Origin: a virus
Strand: one strand, 5' to 3'
DNA: 40,874 nucleotides
Virus record (IMG/VR): IMGVR_UViG_3300044675_005678
Span: 1-40,874 of that record
The notes under the pieces were generated by a model. The model did no database searches and was not told where the DNA came from. It saw only the letters and a program-made list of their open reading frames with translations. The position numbers were made by a program, and so were the translations under genes. Shown one piece after another: positions 23,309 through 29,960 of the stretch. Positions within the stretch are counted from its first letter, which is position 1; each line of letters begins with the position of its first letter.

Positions 23309-24961
23309 CTATTCTATTACTAAGTTTATTTTCTTACCGCTTCCATCAACTGCATCAGATAAAACAAAATAGAATAAACCTGTGGTATTTGTTAATTGAA
23401 CCTTCGGTGTAAATATTAATTTATATGGTGTTCCCGTTTTAATTCTTGCGGTTTTCATTTGGTCTATTGAACCAAAAGTTAATCTACCATCTTTGTGTGT
23501 TGAGAAATTTGTCATTGTTGAACCCGAATCAAATATTACATTGTCTAATGTTAATTTAGATTCGTCATAATTCATGATAACTTCTAATCCTGCTAACCCT
23601 TCTTTTGTGAGGTTTGTAGTTAATACCACCTTATTTCCTTCTAATCCGGATGTTACACTCAATTTAGCAGTTTCCAATGTCTCAGTTTTATATGACATAG
23701 GTCGTGTTGATATTGATGTTTTAGTGTTAACAGAATTTATTGAATTGGTGAATTGTCCCGCACTAATTCTACTTAGAATTTCAGATGGAGAAGATGAATG
23801 TGACCAATCTAAATCACCACCCCAAGCAAATACAGCGTACACTTCTTTAATTGGTGCGTCGATAGTAACTTTATTTTTAACAGTACCATCTAACCAACTT
23901 TGATTTAATAAACCACTAAACCATCTCCAAGATGTTGCCGTCTGTGTTGGTATAAAAGCACTTGTAGACACATCCTGACCCATAACATAAGCGAATGAAA
24001 AATAGGAATCCGATTCATTAAATGTATTATCATTTCTTGTTATGTTACCAACATTCCGTTCTAAAACAGGATATGTAAAGAAGTTAGGTGTACCCCCAAT
24101 ATCAGTTTGTGAGTGACCTAAAAATGATTTATAAGCGTCCGATACTGTAATTACGTTATTCATCCAAGCCTTTTGTGATGCGGGACTTACAAACACACCA
24201 AAGGAATCACCAACCTTAACTTGAGTAGTAAACAATGCCTCACCAGAAGCATCCAAAGGTAATTGTGCAATTGGTTGTTGAGAAAAATCAATTGTCTCAT
24301 CTGATTTTAATCTCATTAATTGGACATTATGGTCGGTAATTGAATATCCCTGTGGAAATAAGACCTTTACCTTAAATTGAGATGTATTACCAACAACATT
24401 TGATAATGATATATTTGTGGAATTTCTTGTAATTGGTGATATAAACGCACCTGAAGCATCAATGGCATATGCTAAATCTAATTTATGAATGTCATTGTAT
24501 GTATTTTGATCCTTTAGTACAAACTTTTGAGTTGCAATGTCTCCATTAATTGATGCGTCGGTTCTTTGAACTGTTAATTGTCCGACATTCCAATCATTAT
24601 TGGATGCATAACCCCACGGAGTTGTGGTATATTGAGCATATAATTGTGTTTCCGAAACATTTGGTGATGGTGTGAATCTAAAGTTATTCCAACCAGTAAA
24701 AAATGTTTGGGTGGAGTTACCCTGAGAAAACACAGTACTGTTTGGTACCATTGCCAATGCTTTATTATTAAATGAATATCTTAACCAAAAATATCTAGGG
24801 GTTGTAACACCTCTAACGACAGTATATTTAACGGTTAAGGTATCACCCACTTTTAATCCCGTTGTTGGAGTTATAGTTTGATTGATTGTTAATTGTGCGA
24901 AAGCTAAATTGGCGATTAATAAAAAAACACCAATTAATGATAATCTTTTCATTCTATTCAA
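23309..24961 (-). CDS. Exported dockerin/cohesin-like protein, paralogue of 21028-23307
   Basis: A 550-residue protein with signal peptide (MKRLSLIGVFLLIANLAFAQ from the second Met). The N-terminal beta domains include LTVKYTVVRGVTTPRYFWLR. A calcium-loop-like helical pair follows (ITVSDAYKSFLGHSQ, later NDNTFNESDSYFSFAYVMG), then a C-terminal cohesin-like domain (about 430-550: EVIMNYDESKLTLDNVIF, PYKLIFTPK, DAVDGSGKKINLVIE). It shares the two C-terminal modules with the downstream protein but lacks the lectin domain. ATG 24961 overlaps the previous stop as ATGAATAG; Met4 at 24952 is an equally good start. Confidence 0.78.
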   Translation of the reverse strand: MNRMKRLSLIGVFLLIANLAFAQLTINQTITPTTGLKVGDTLTVKYTVVRGVTTPRYFWLRYSFNNKALAMVPNSTVFSQGNSTQTFFTGWNNFRFTPSPNVSETQLYAQYTTTPWGYASNNDWNVGQLTVQRTDASINGDIATQKFVLKDQNTYNDIHKLDLAYAIDASGAFISPITRNSTNISLSNVVGNTSQFKVKVLFPQGYSITDHNVQLMRLKSDETIDFSQQPIAQLPLDASGEALFTTQVKVGDSFGVFVSPASQKAWMNNVITVSDAYKSFLGHSQTDIGGTPNFFTYPVLERNVGNITRNDNTFNESDSYFSFAYVMGQDVSTSAFIPTQTATSWRWFSGLLNQSWLDGTVKNKVTIDAPIKEVYAVFAWGGDLDWSHSSSPSEILSRISAGQFTNSINSVNTKTSISTRPMSYKTETLETAKLSVTSGLEGNKVVLTTNLTKEGLAGLEVIMNYDESKLTLDNVIFDSGSTMTNFSTHKDGRLTFGSIDQMKTARIKTGTPYKLIFTPKVQLTNTTGLFYFVLSDAVDGSGKKINLVIE

Positions 24962-25598
24962 ATAATTTAGTTACGAGAGACCCACTGGCCTTTTTTATTG
25001 CATTACTTAATGACGCTTGATTAAATTTACCACCTTCGTCTACAATTAATGTTGACATTGATATTTCGGAAGAACTTTCCTCTACAAGAACTTCTTTAAC
25101 TTTTTTACCTTCTTTGTATAATGTTCCCTTCATTCTAACAACAACCTCCTCTTCATTTTTATGAAATACGGAGATATTTTTCTTTGTTGTTAAAACATCC
25201 AAATAAACAATTTCGACTTTGATTTTATTTTCGGCAGATGGTGTTAAGTCTTTCCCTTGTTCTTGTAGATACTCCTCTAAAATGTTTTTAACACCAAAGG
25301 CGAGTTGTCTATTACCTGCTAATTTTCCGATTTTAACGTTATTCGCAACGTCCTCAACCCAAATATGGTCATCAGAAACATACCATATATTATCGGGTGA
25401 ATTTTTAAAGGACCCATCTAACATATGGGTAATTTTAGTGGACCATGTTGAGATAATCTCAGTGTTTCCACTAAATGTTAGAATAACAAATGTTAATTGA
25501 AAAAGTAGTGCGACAATTATCCATGCACTAACAAATATTAAAAATAATTGAAAAATCCTATCAATTAAGGATTCTGTAAAGGTCTTTATCCCTTCCAT
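24954..25598 (-). CDS. Membrane-anchored periplasmic protein
   Basis: A 214-residue protein with one N-terminal transmembrane helix (about 12-42: IFQLFLIFVSAWIIVALLFQ) and no cleavage site, so the rest is probably periplasmic. The C-terminal half has strands (VEIVYLDVLTTKKNISVFHK, VVVRMKGTLYKEGKKV) and a terminal helix NQASLSNAIKKASGSLVTKL, loosely like CsgG- or LptE-type periplasmic folds. First gene of the ten-gene operon that ends at 17332. Family not recognised. Confidence 0.72.
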   Translation of the reverse strand: MEGIKTFTESLIDRIFQLFLIFVSAWIIVALLFQLTFVILTFSGNTEIISTWSTKITHMLDGSFKNSPDNIWYVSDDHIWVEDVANNVKIGKLAGNRQLAFGVKNILEEYLQEQGKDLTPSAENKIKVEIVYLDVLTTKKNISVFHKNEEEVVVRMKGTLYKEGKKVKEVLVEESSSEISMSTLIVDEGGKFNQASLSNAIKKASGSLVTKLFE

Positions 25599-25653
25599 AG
25601 TTTTTGATTTTTACGTTCGTATCCCAAAAACTTAAAGGAAACCTTTAAATCGT

Positions 25654-25678
25654 TAAGATACTTTTATTTATTTTGTCC
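25654..25678 (+). repeat. 25-nt direct repeat, right copy
   Basis: Identical to 14132-14156 over 25 nt and in the same orientation. It lies 56 nt outside the first gene of the exported-protein cassette. Confidence 0.9.
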
Positions 25679-25681
25679 ATT

Positions 25682-25689
25682 TATAAATA
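25682..25689 (-). promoter_or_regulatory. TATTTATA motif for the ten-gene exported operon
   Basis: Sense TATTTATA 83 nt before the ATG at 25598, leaving a leader of roughly 75 nt. The only such motif in this divergent gap on the minus strand. Confidence 0.5.
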
Positions 25690-25736
25690 TCAGGAAAATG
25701 TTTAATCTGTATAATTAAAATGTTATTATTATAATG

Positions 25737-25744
25737 TATTTATT
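25737..25744 (+). promoter_or_regulatory. TATTTATT motif upstream of the 25759 gene
   Basis: One-base variant of TATTTATA in sense orientation, 14 nt before the ATG. Confidence 0.4.
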
Positions 25745-25758
25745 ATTAAACATATCTA

Positions 25759-26304
25759 ATGAGACTAGTCGAAATATTTAATTCAACATTAAAAACGCCA
25801 TTTAAAGTAAAAAAAAATCTGAGTGCGGGTATAACACCAGTTGTCCCCGATAACTATGAAAGAAGTAATAGATTACGAGCAATTTTAATTAAAGATGTTG
25901 ATAATGATTTACGTTATGTCAAAGTATCATTATTAGATAATAATTTACTGTTACCCGATAATTTTAGAAAATCCATCTATGACACCATTGTTGGTTTTTA
26001 TAAGGTTGAAACCGATTTCCCAATAAATGATAAGGGGTATGTAACTGAACCAAAAATTGTTTCAGATAATAATGTTATGTTTATTTTTAACTTAACAAAA
26101 GAAGTTGACAGAGTCAGACAAAAATATTTTTTGGAATTGTGTGACAGAAATGGTGTAATTCATACTTTGGTTGACGCGTTAGAAGGGTATGATGAAAATG
26201 ACTTAGAACGATTGAGTGATAGGGACATTAGGATACAAGGTCTACATGAAATAGTTGTTGTTGATAGAAGAAGTTTTATTTTTACAAAAACAGAAACAAT
26301 TTAA
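25759..26304 (+). CDS. Unknown phage protein, 181 aa
   Basis: A soluble alpha/beta protein starting MRLVEIFNSTLKTPFKVKKN, with an IVGFYKVETDFPINDKGYV segment and an acidic C-terminal part (EGYDENDLERLSDRDIRIQG). No signal peptide, membrane helix or known motif. It opens the plus-strand RNA region and is followed by the tRNA promoter. Function unknown. Confidence 0.75.
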   Translation: MRLVEIFNSTLKTPFKVKKNLSAGITPVVPDNYERSNRLRAILIKDVDNDLRYVKVSLLDNNLLLPDNFRKSIYDTIVGFYKVETDFPINDKGYVTEPKIVSDNNVMFIFNLTKEVDRVRQKYFLELCDRNGVIHTLVDALEGYDENDLERLSDRDIRIQGLHEIVVVDRRSFIFTKTETI

Positions 26305-26335
26305 ATCCACATTTTTTTTTCTAATTTTTATTTCG

Positions 26336-26343
26336 TATGTTTG
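26336..26343 (+). promoter_or_regulatory. Bacteroidota-type -7 box for the tRNA pair
   Basis: TATGTTTG matches TAnnTTTG exactly and lies 22 nt before the mature tRNA-Leu, with a T-rich -33 region upstream. Confidence 0.65.
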
Positions 26344-26365
26344 TATTGTTGTAACAATAACAATT

Positions 26366-26448
26366 GCCGAGGTGGTGTAAGGGTAGCCACGCAAGACTTA
26401 AAATCTTGTGGACAGATGTCCGTGAGGGTTCGAATCCCTCCCTTGGTA
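26366..26448 (+). tRNA. tRNA-Leu(UAA)
   Basis: An 83-nt cloverleaf with a long variable arm. Acceptor GCCGAGG pairs with CCTTGGT (two G-U pairs); anticodon stem CAAGA/TCTTG encloses loop CTTAAAA with anticodon TAA (26399-26401); T arm GAGGG-TTCGAAT-CCCTC. No encoded CCA. It reads UUA and UUG, the codons an AT-rich genome uses for Leu. Confidence 0.93.
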
Positions 26449-26495
26449 CACGTACTATTATTCTTTAAAAAAATAATCGTAAACTCCTTTAATTT

Positions 26496-26569
26496 GGACC
26501 CATAGCTCAGTAGGTTAGAGCAACTGACTCATAATCAGTTGGCCCCTGGTTCGAGTCCAGGTGGGTCCA
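26496..26569 (+). tRNA. tRNA with CAU anticodon, probably Met
   Basis: A 74-nt cloverleaf: acceptor GGACCCA/TGGGTCC, anticodon loop CTCATAA with anticodon CAT (26530-26532), T arm CCTGG-TTCGAGT-CCAGG, no encoded CCA. The acceptor and D arm look like elongator Met; tRNA-Ile2 with lysidine has the same anticodon and cannot be excluded by eye. The acceptor stem is fully paired, so it is not initiator-like. Confidence 0.9.
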
Positions 26570-26583
26570 CACAATATGATAAT

Positions 26584-26886
26584 ATGTGGTTATATGTTTT
26601 AATTTTCTTTTTTCAGGTATTATTCAATGTGTTTAAAACAATGGAAATTAAATATACCTATGAAAATAAAGTAAAAGAATTAGTTTTGAATTCTGTTTGG
26701 ATTAACCTTGTTTCTCTTGGTTCCATTTATTTCTCATTAGAGAGATTATTTGCAAGTGATTGGGTTGTTATTGTGGTTTATATAAGTGGTAGTGTTTTTG
26801 GAAAATGGTGGGCTATGACACAGTTTGTAAATTATGAAAACAGGTTCTATCAATTCCTCAATAAAAAAAATAAAAAAATAATTTAA
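26584..26886 (+). CDS. Small membrane protein
   Basis: A 100-residue protein starting MWLYVLIFFFQVLFNVFKTM, with three hydrophobic segments (about 2-17, 37-54 and 59-78) and a basic end (FLNKKNKKII). The layout, with a conserved-looking VFKTME...YTYENK stretch and a Y-x-S-G-S-x-x-G-K-W-W segment in the last helix, is faintly like DUF5698/UPF0316 proteins. An earlier in-frame ATG lies inside the tRNA and is rejected. It lies 14 nt after the tRNA and may be co-transcribed. Function unknown. Confidence 0.72.
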   Translation: MWLYVLIFFFQVLFNVFKTMEIKYTYENKVKELVLNSVWINLVSLGSIYFSLERLFASDWVVIVVYISGSVFGKWWAMTQFVNYENRFYQFLNKKNKKII

Positions 26887-26915
26887 AAATTATTTTTTAA
26901 ATAAAAAAAAATACT

Positions 26916-26923
26916 TATATTTG
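26916..26923 (+). promoter_or_regulatory. Bacteroidota-type -7 box for the giant RNA
   Basis: TATATTTG matches TAnnTTTG exactly. Transcription would begin about 26928-26931, at the start of the structured region; the A/T-rich upstream stretch lacks a clear TTTG at -33. Confidence 0.6.
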
Positions 26924-26929
26924 TTAAAT

Positions 26930-27882
26930 AATTCAGGACAAAGGTTCTGAAAAAAAAGAAAAAGTTCTTTGAATTAAAAATATTGGCCGCCTATGGTCAT
27001 TTAAAATAAACCATGAAAGTGGGATAAAGTGAATCAATTGGTTGATTGATTTGCGGTTTCAGTAATGGAACTCGAGTAGGCAAACAGAATATCATTAAAC
27101 CTTAAGTACCGAGGGTAACACTATAGGGAAAGTGGTTTGATGACCAAGCAATCCGAGTTGTTTGGTTGAGGTGGGGACACCAATAAGAATAATCTGTAGA
27201 GTTATTACAAGAAGTAAGACCTCCAATCTTATAATTGTGTGATTCAATATGACGGGTATCTTAAAACCGAAAGGTATGATGAAAAACAGGTGGTGCTGTT
27301 GTCATCCTTAATTAAACTATACCAATGGTTTAGTTTTGAAGATGTCCAAAAATATGGTAGCAGGGATGTTACAGAGAGTAGTTTAGTATCAGGTCGTTCA
27401 AAAGATGGCTTGGCTGGCAGATGGGCCACTACTTTCCAAATTCGGAACCAAACAAACTTTGTTAAAATGGTTTAACAACTAATAGATACAAGGAAAAGTG
27501 CCCATCAGTCGTTGGAGACAGGTGACTACACAGTCGAGAGGGGTTCTCGGCCATGAAGGGTCCCAAGCCCAACATGATTTTTAAGAAAGTTCTCTAGTCC
27601 CGCAAGGATTAATTGGGGTGGCAACCTCGAAGAGTAATTAGTATTAAAAGAGTATCTAACGACTTAAGGATTGGTTAATCTAATTGACCGTCATTGACCG
27701 GTACATCTCAAAAGGATGTGGATGAGAGAAGAAACAATAATGTCTCGAAGTCGGTTGTTAAAACTTGTAATCTCAGAGTTTTTATTTTTTTCAATTTAGT
27801 AAAATTGAATGGTGGATGAGACCTCATATACTTTACGGTGTGGCCCCAAATTAAGTCAGAAATTTGTTTTTCTGACTTTTTT
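26930..27882 (+). ncRNA. Giant structured non-coding RNA, about 950 nt (GOLLD/ROOL-like class candidate)
   Basis: A protein-free stretch bounded by a -7 box and a terminator, visibly richer in G than its surroundings. A possible closing helix pairs 26983-26991 (TTGGCCGCC) with 27837-27849 with bulges. Local helices include 27168-27172/27219-27223 around 27188-27192/27202-27206; 27285-27289/27296-27300; 27314-27319/27331-27336; 27374-27382/27428-27436 (9 bp); 27535-27539/27545-27549; GGGGT-GGCA-ACCTC at 27615-27628; GATT-GGTT-AATC at 27669-27680; and 27703-27707/27715-27719. ATTGACCG occurs twice (27683, 27693). GOLLD and ROOL are known giant RNAs of similar size found in phages next to tRNAs; membership is inferred from size and setting, not from a recalled consensus. 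No RNase P, group I or group II core was found. Confidence 0.75.
27853..27882 (+). terminator. Terminator of the giant RNA
   Basis: AAGTCAGAAA (27853-27862) pairs with TTTCTGACTT (27869-27878), followed by a T run. Confidence 0.9.
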
Positions 27883-27890
27883 TATTTATA
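27883..27890 (+). promoter_or_regulatory. TATTTATA motif upstream of the phosphoesterase gene
   Basis: Exact sense TATTTATA directly after the giant-RNA terminator and 8 nt before the ATG at 27899. It shows that the motif follows the coding strand and is not tied to one strand. Confidence 0.55.
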
Positions 27891-27898
27891 TTCATATT

Positions 27899-28636
27899 AT
27901 GAAAATTGTTTGTATATCTGACACTCACAGTCTCCATAAAAAAATGGAGAAATATGGAAAGTTACCAGATGGTGATGTATTAGTTCATACTGGAGATTGT
28001 ACTAATGTTGGTAAACCTCATGAAGTAACTGAGTTTGTTCATTGGTTTCAAAATATTGAAGGTTTTGACACTAAAATATTCATTGCTGGTAATCATGATT
28101 GGGCTTTTGAAAATTATCGTTATCCTCATAACAAAGGTGATTACGATTGGTATCACAATTTGATGAATGGAGAGAATTTATCACAATCTGATGTTGTTTA
28201 TTTGGAAGACAGTGGTTTTACAATAGAGTCCCCTGAATTTAGTAGACCAATTAAGTTTTGGGGTTCACCATGGCAACCCGAATTTTATAATTGGGCGTTT
28301 AATTTACCAAGAATGGGAGAAGAGTTGGAAAAGTATTGGTCGATGATTCCTGACGATACTGATGTGTTATTAACACATAGTCCACCTAATAATATTAGAG
28401 ATTTTACACCAACTAATATATCAGTTGGTTGTGAATTACTTAGAGTTCGTGTTAATCAAGTTAAACCTTTATTACATGTATTTGGACATATTCATCACTC
28501 GCATGGTGCAGTTCTAAAAGATAATACTATGTTTGTAAACGCTGCAATTTGTAACGAACAATACGTACCATCAAATAAACCAATTGTCATTGAATTAAAG
28601 GAATATGACGGAGAAATAATTACAACATATGTCTAA
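27899..28636 (+). CDS. Calcineurin-like metallophosphoesterase
   Basis: A 245-residue enzyme with all metal-site motifs of the family: SDTH (D8, H10), TGDC (D33), GNHD (N65, H66), LLTHSPP and FGHIHHS. The closest layout is the MPPED/239FB-type cytosolic phosphoesterases, which hydrolyse phosphodiesters or phosphomonoesters; the substrate here is unknown. Start chosen at MKIVCISDTH because upstream in-frame codons lie in the RNA terminator. It overlaps the following glycosyltransferase by 8 nt. Confidence 0.9.
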   Translation: MKIVCISDTHSLHKKMEKYGKLPDGDVLVHTGDCTNVGKPHEVTEFVHWFQNIEGFDTKIFIAGNHDWAFENYRYPHNKGDYDWYHNLMNGENLSQSDVVYLEDSGFTIESPEFSRPIKFWGSPWQPEFYNWAFNLPRMGEELEKYWSMIPDDTDVLLTHSPPNNIRDFTPTNISVGCELLRVRVNQVKPLLHVFGHIHHSHGAVLKDNTMFVNAAICNEQYVPSNKPIVIELKEYDGEIITTYV

Positions 28637-29309
28637 GAATAATGAACCAGTAAGTGTTGTTATATCAACACGTAAAATTGATGATGAGTATTTAAAACAT
28701 GTTGAAAAAATGTTTTCTCATCCTAAAACTGAAATATTAATTTATGAGAATGATGGTGTTAATTCTCTACCGGAGATTTACAACATTGGGTTAAATGATT
28801 CGAAATACGATATCGTTGTGTTTATTCATGATGATTTAATTCTTGAGACAAAAAATATAACACCAAAGATTATTAGATTATTTGATAAAAATCCTGATTA
28901 TGGTATAATTGGGATAGCCGGTACAGATAACCTTATAAGTGGAATGTGGTGGCAAGATAGATCATCCATGTATGGTATTGTTGGCCATGAACATGAAGGT
29001 AAGAGACATGTTAATCATTATTCAAAGGGTGATTATAGTGAAAATCTAAAACAAGTGATTGTTGTAGATGGATTATTTATTATGGTCCACAAAAAAAGAA
29101 TTAAACACACATTCAATCAACAATTTGAGGGATTTCATTTTTATGATTTACCAATATGTATTGAAAACCATTTAGATGGTGTTAAAATTGGTGTAACAAC
29201 CAAAATTAAAGTCACACACAAATCTATTGGTATGGTTAATAAAAAATGGGAAAAAAATAAATTGTTGTTTGAAGCACTTTACGAGAAAAACTTTCCCGTA
29301 AAAATTTAA
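28629..29309 (+). CDS. Glycosyltransferase, GT-A fold
   Basis: A 226-residue protein with a Rossmann-like start PVSVVISTRK, ILIYENDGVNSLPEIYNIGL, and the metal-binding FIHDDL (DxD-type) motif near residue 70, then GIIGIAGTD and a VDGLFIMVHKKR acceptor-site segment; the pattern fits the GT2-like glycosyltransferases common in phages and surface-glycan loci. It may modify phage DNA, virion protein or host surface sugar. Co-translated with the phosphoesterase through ATGTCTAA. Confidence 0.82.
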   Translation: MSKNNEPVSVVISTRKIDDEYLKHVEKMFSHPKTEILIYENDGVNSLPEIYNIGLNDSKYDIVVFIHDDLILETKNITPKIIRLFDKNPDYGIIGIAGTDNLISGMWWQDRSSMYGIVGHEHEGKRHVNHYSKGDYSENLKQVIVVDGLFIMVHKKRIKHTFNQQFEGFHFYDLPICIENHLDGVKIGVTTKIKVTHKSIGMVNKKWEKNKLLFEALYEKNFPVKI

Positions 29310-29311
29310 TA

Positions 29312-29319
29312 TATTTATG
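29312..29319 (+). promoter_or_regulatory. TATTTATG motif upstream of the tmRNA
   Basis: A one-base variant of TATTTATA ending 14 nt before the mature tmRNA 5' end. A precursor of a few nucleotides would be trimmed by RNase P. Confidence 0.45.
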
Positions 29320-29333
29320 AGTAAAAAGTAAAT

Positions 29334-29751
29334 GGGGGTGACAGGAATTGATTGACGTAGTTAGTCATACGGGGCACGTAGTCAAACTTCATCTATGACT
29401 TTAATCTATGATGGAACAATTTAAACGGCAACGTTTATTCACAAATGGAAGTATTGGGTCTTGTATCCACTCCTTCTACTGTAGAAGTAGCCTAAGGTAA
29501 AACTACAAATGGGTCGACTGGACATGTAACCTAGAAACAGAAGTCCTCTAAGGTGTGGTACCTACCCAAAAAGGTATAGCGGTCTCGTTCAGAGTGCTAC
29601 CGTAGTATAAGTGAACTCGACACAGTTATTGGTAACGATGTCAAAATAGGAACCGAATATTTTGGAGAGTATGAAAAACTCTAACCTAAACGTGTAGTCC
29701 TTTATGGTTAGGACGGGCAAGACCAGCGTTCGAATCGCTGCACCTCCACCA
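29334..29751 (+). tRNA. ssrA: tmRNA (transfer-messenger RNA) with atypical tag
   Basis: A 418-nt tmRNA. The 5' end GGGGGTGACAGG pairs with the 3' end CACCTCC followed by encoded ACCA; the acceptor keeps G3-U70, the alanine identity pair. T arm CAGCG-TTCGAAT-CGCTG. The resume codon is GGC at 29427-29429 (nt 94), preceded by TAAAC, matching the U/A spacing before known resume codons and the GGC start of Bacteroidota tags. The tag is 22 codons, GNVYSQMEVL...STVEVA, then TAA at 29493-29495. Typical tags are about 8-15 residues and end ALAA. It would rescue stalled ribosomes and add this tag. Confidence 0.93.
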
Positions 29752-29753
29752 GA

Positions 29754-29779
29754 AACCCACCTATTGGTGGGTTTTTTTA
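29754..29779 (+). terminator. Terminator of the tmRNA
   Basis: AACCCACC-TATT-GGTGGGTT followed by TTTTTT, 2 nt after the CCA end. Confidence 0.92.
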
Positions 29780-29894
29780 TTAATATGGGTCTAAACAAAC
29801 AAAGAGGTCTTTAGGACCCCTTTGTCGAGATTAGAACACCTCCTTTTCGTTTATTTACATTATCGACACACGGCGACCAAACCGTGGACTCAAT

Positions 29895-29902
29895 TATAAA
29901 TA
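29895..29902 (-). promoter_or_regulatory. TATTTATA motif reading into the small RNA region on the minus strand
   Basis: Exact motif 9 nt beyond the T run of the terminator of the 29961-31004 gene, with no minus-strand gene downstream. It could drive an antisense or SD-bearing transcript. Confidence 0.35.
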
Positions 29903-29916
29903 TCTAACGCAAAAAA

Positions 29917-29940
29917 AAAGTCAGAAGTTATTCTGACTTT
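29917..29940. terminator. Bidirectional terminator after the 29961-31004 gene
   Basis: AAAGTCAGAA-GTTA-TTCTGACTTT with a nine-T run on the minus strand and TTTTATTG on the plus strand. The stem is nearly the same as the giant-RNA terminator stem at 27853-27878. Confidence 0.85.
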
Positions 29941-29960
29941 TATTGTTTTTTTAAAACTGA

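Larger units (their letters stand above)
29799..29945 (+). ncRNA. Candidate small RNA, copy 2, with 16S 3'-end-like loop
   Basis: About 147 nt without a convincing ORF. A hairpin closed by CAAAG/CTTTG (GAGGTC-TTTAG-GACCCC inside) is followed by TCGAGATTAGAACACCTCCTTTTCG, the extended form of the element at 11903-12005. TGTCGA (29823-29828) can pair with TCGACA (29863-29868), placing GAACACCTCCTTT (29834-29846) in an open loop; that 13-mer matches the 3' end of Bacteroidota 16S rRNA, including the ASD sequence. A CACGG/CCGTG hairpin and the hairpin at 29917-29940 follow. Strand is uncertain: a TATTTATA lies on the minus strand at 29902-29895, and the minus RNA would instead carry a perfect SD (AAGGAGGTG). 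Confidence 0.4.

Noticed and set aside
27239-27475. A 78-codon open frame starting with GTG inside the giant RNA region
   Set aside because: It starts mid-RNA without a promoter or leader, has codon use unlike neighbours, and cuts across several hairpins; the region is better explained as structured RNA.
26930-27882. Group I or group II intron, RNase P RNA, or 6S RNA
   Set aside because: No group II domain V, no group I P7-like core or conserved guanosine-site motifs, no RNase P CR motifs such as ACAGAR, and no split gene around it.
29428-29484. Alternative tmRNA tag frame starting GCA ACG (18 codons, ending in four Leu)
   Set aside because: The distance from the TA dinucleotide fits GGC at 29427, Bacteroidota tags begin with GGC, and the GGC frame ends in Ala like other tags. 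It remains the main competing reading.
29589-29798. A 69-codon frame antisense to the 3' half of the tmRNA
   Set aside because: It lies wholly across tmRNA helices and the terminator; a shadow of the RNA gene.
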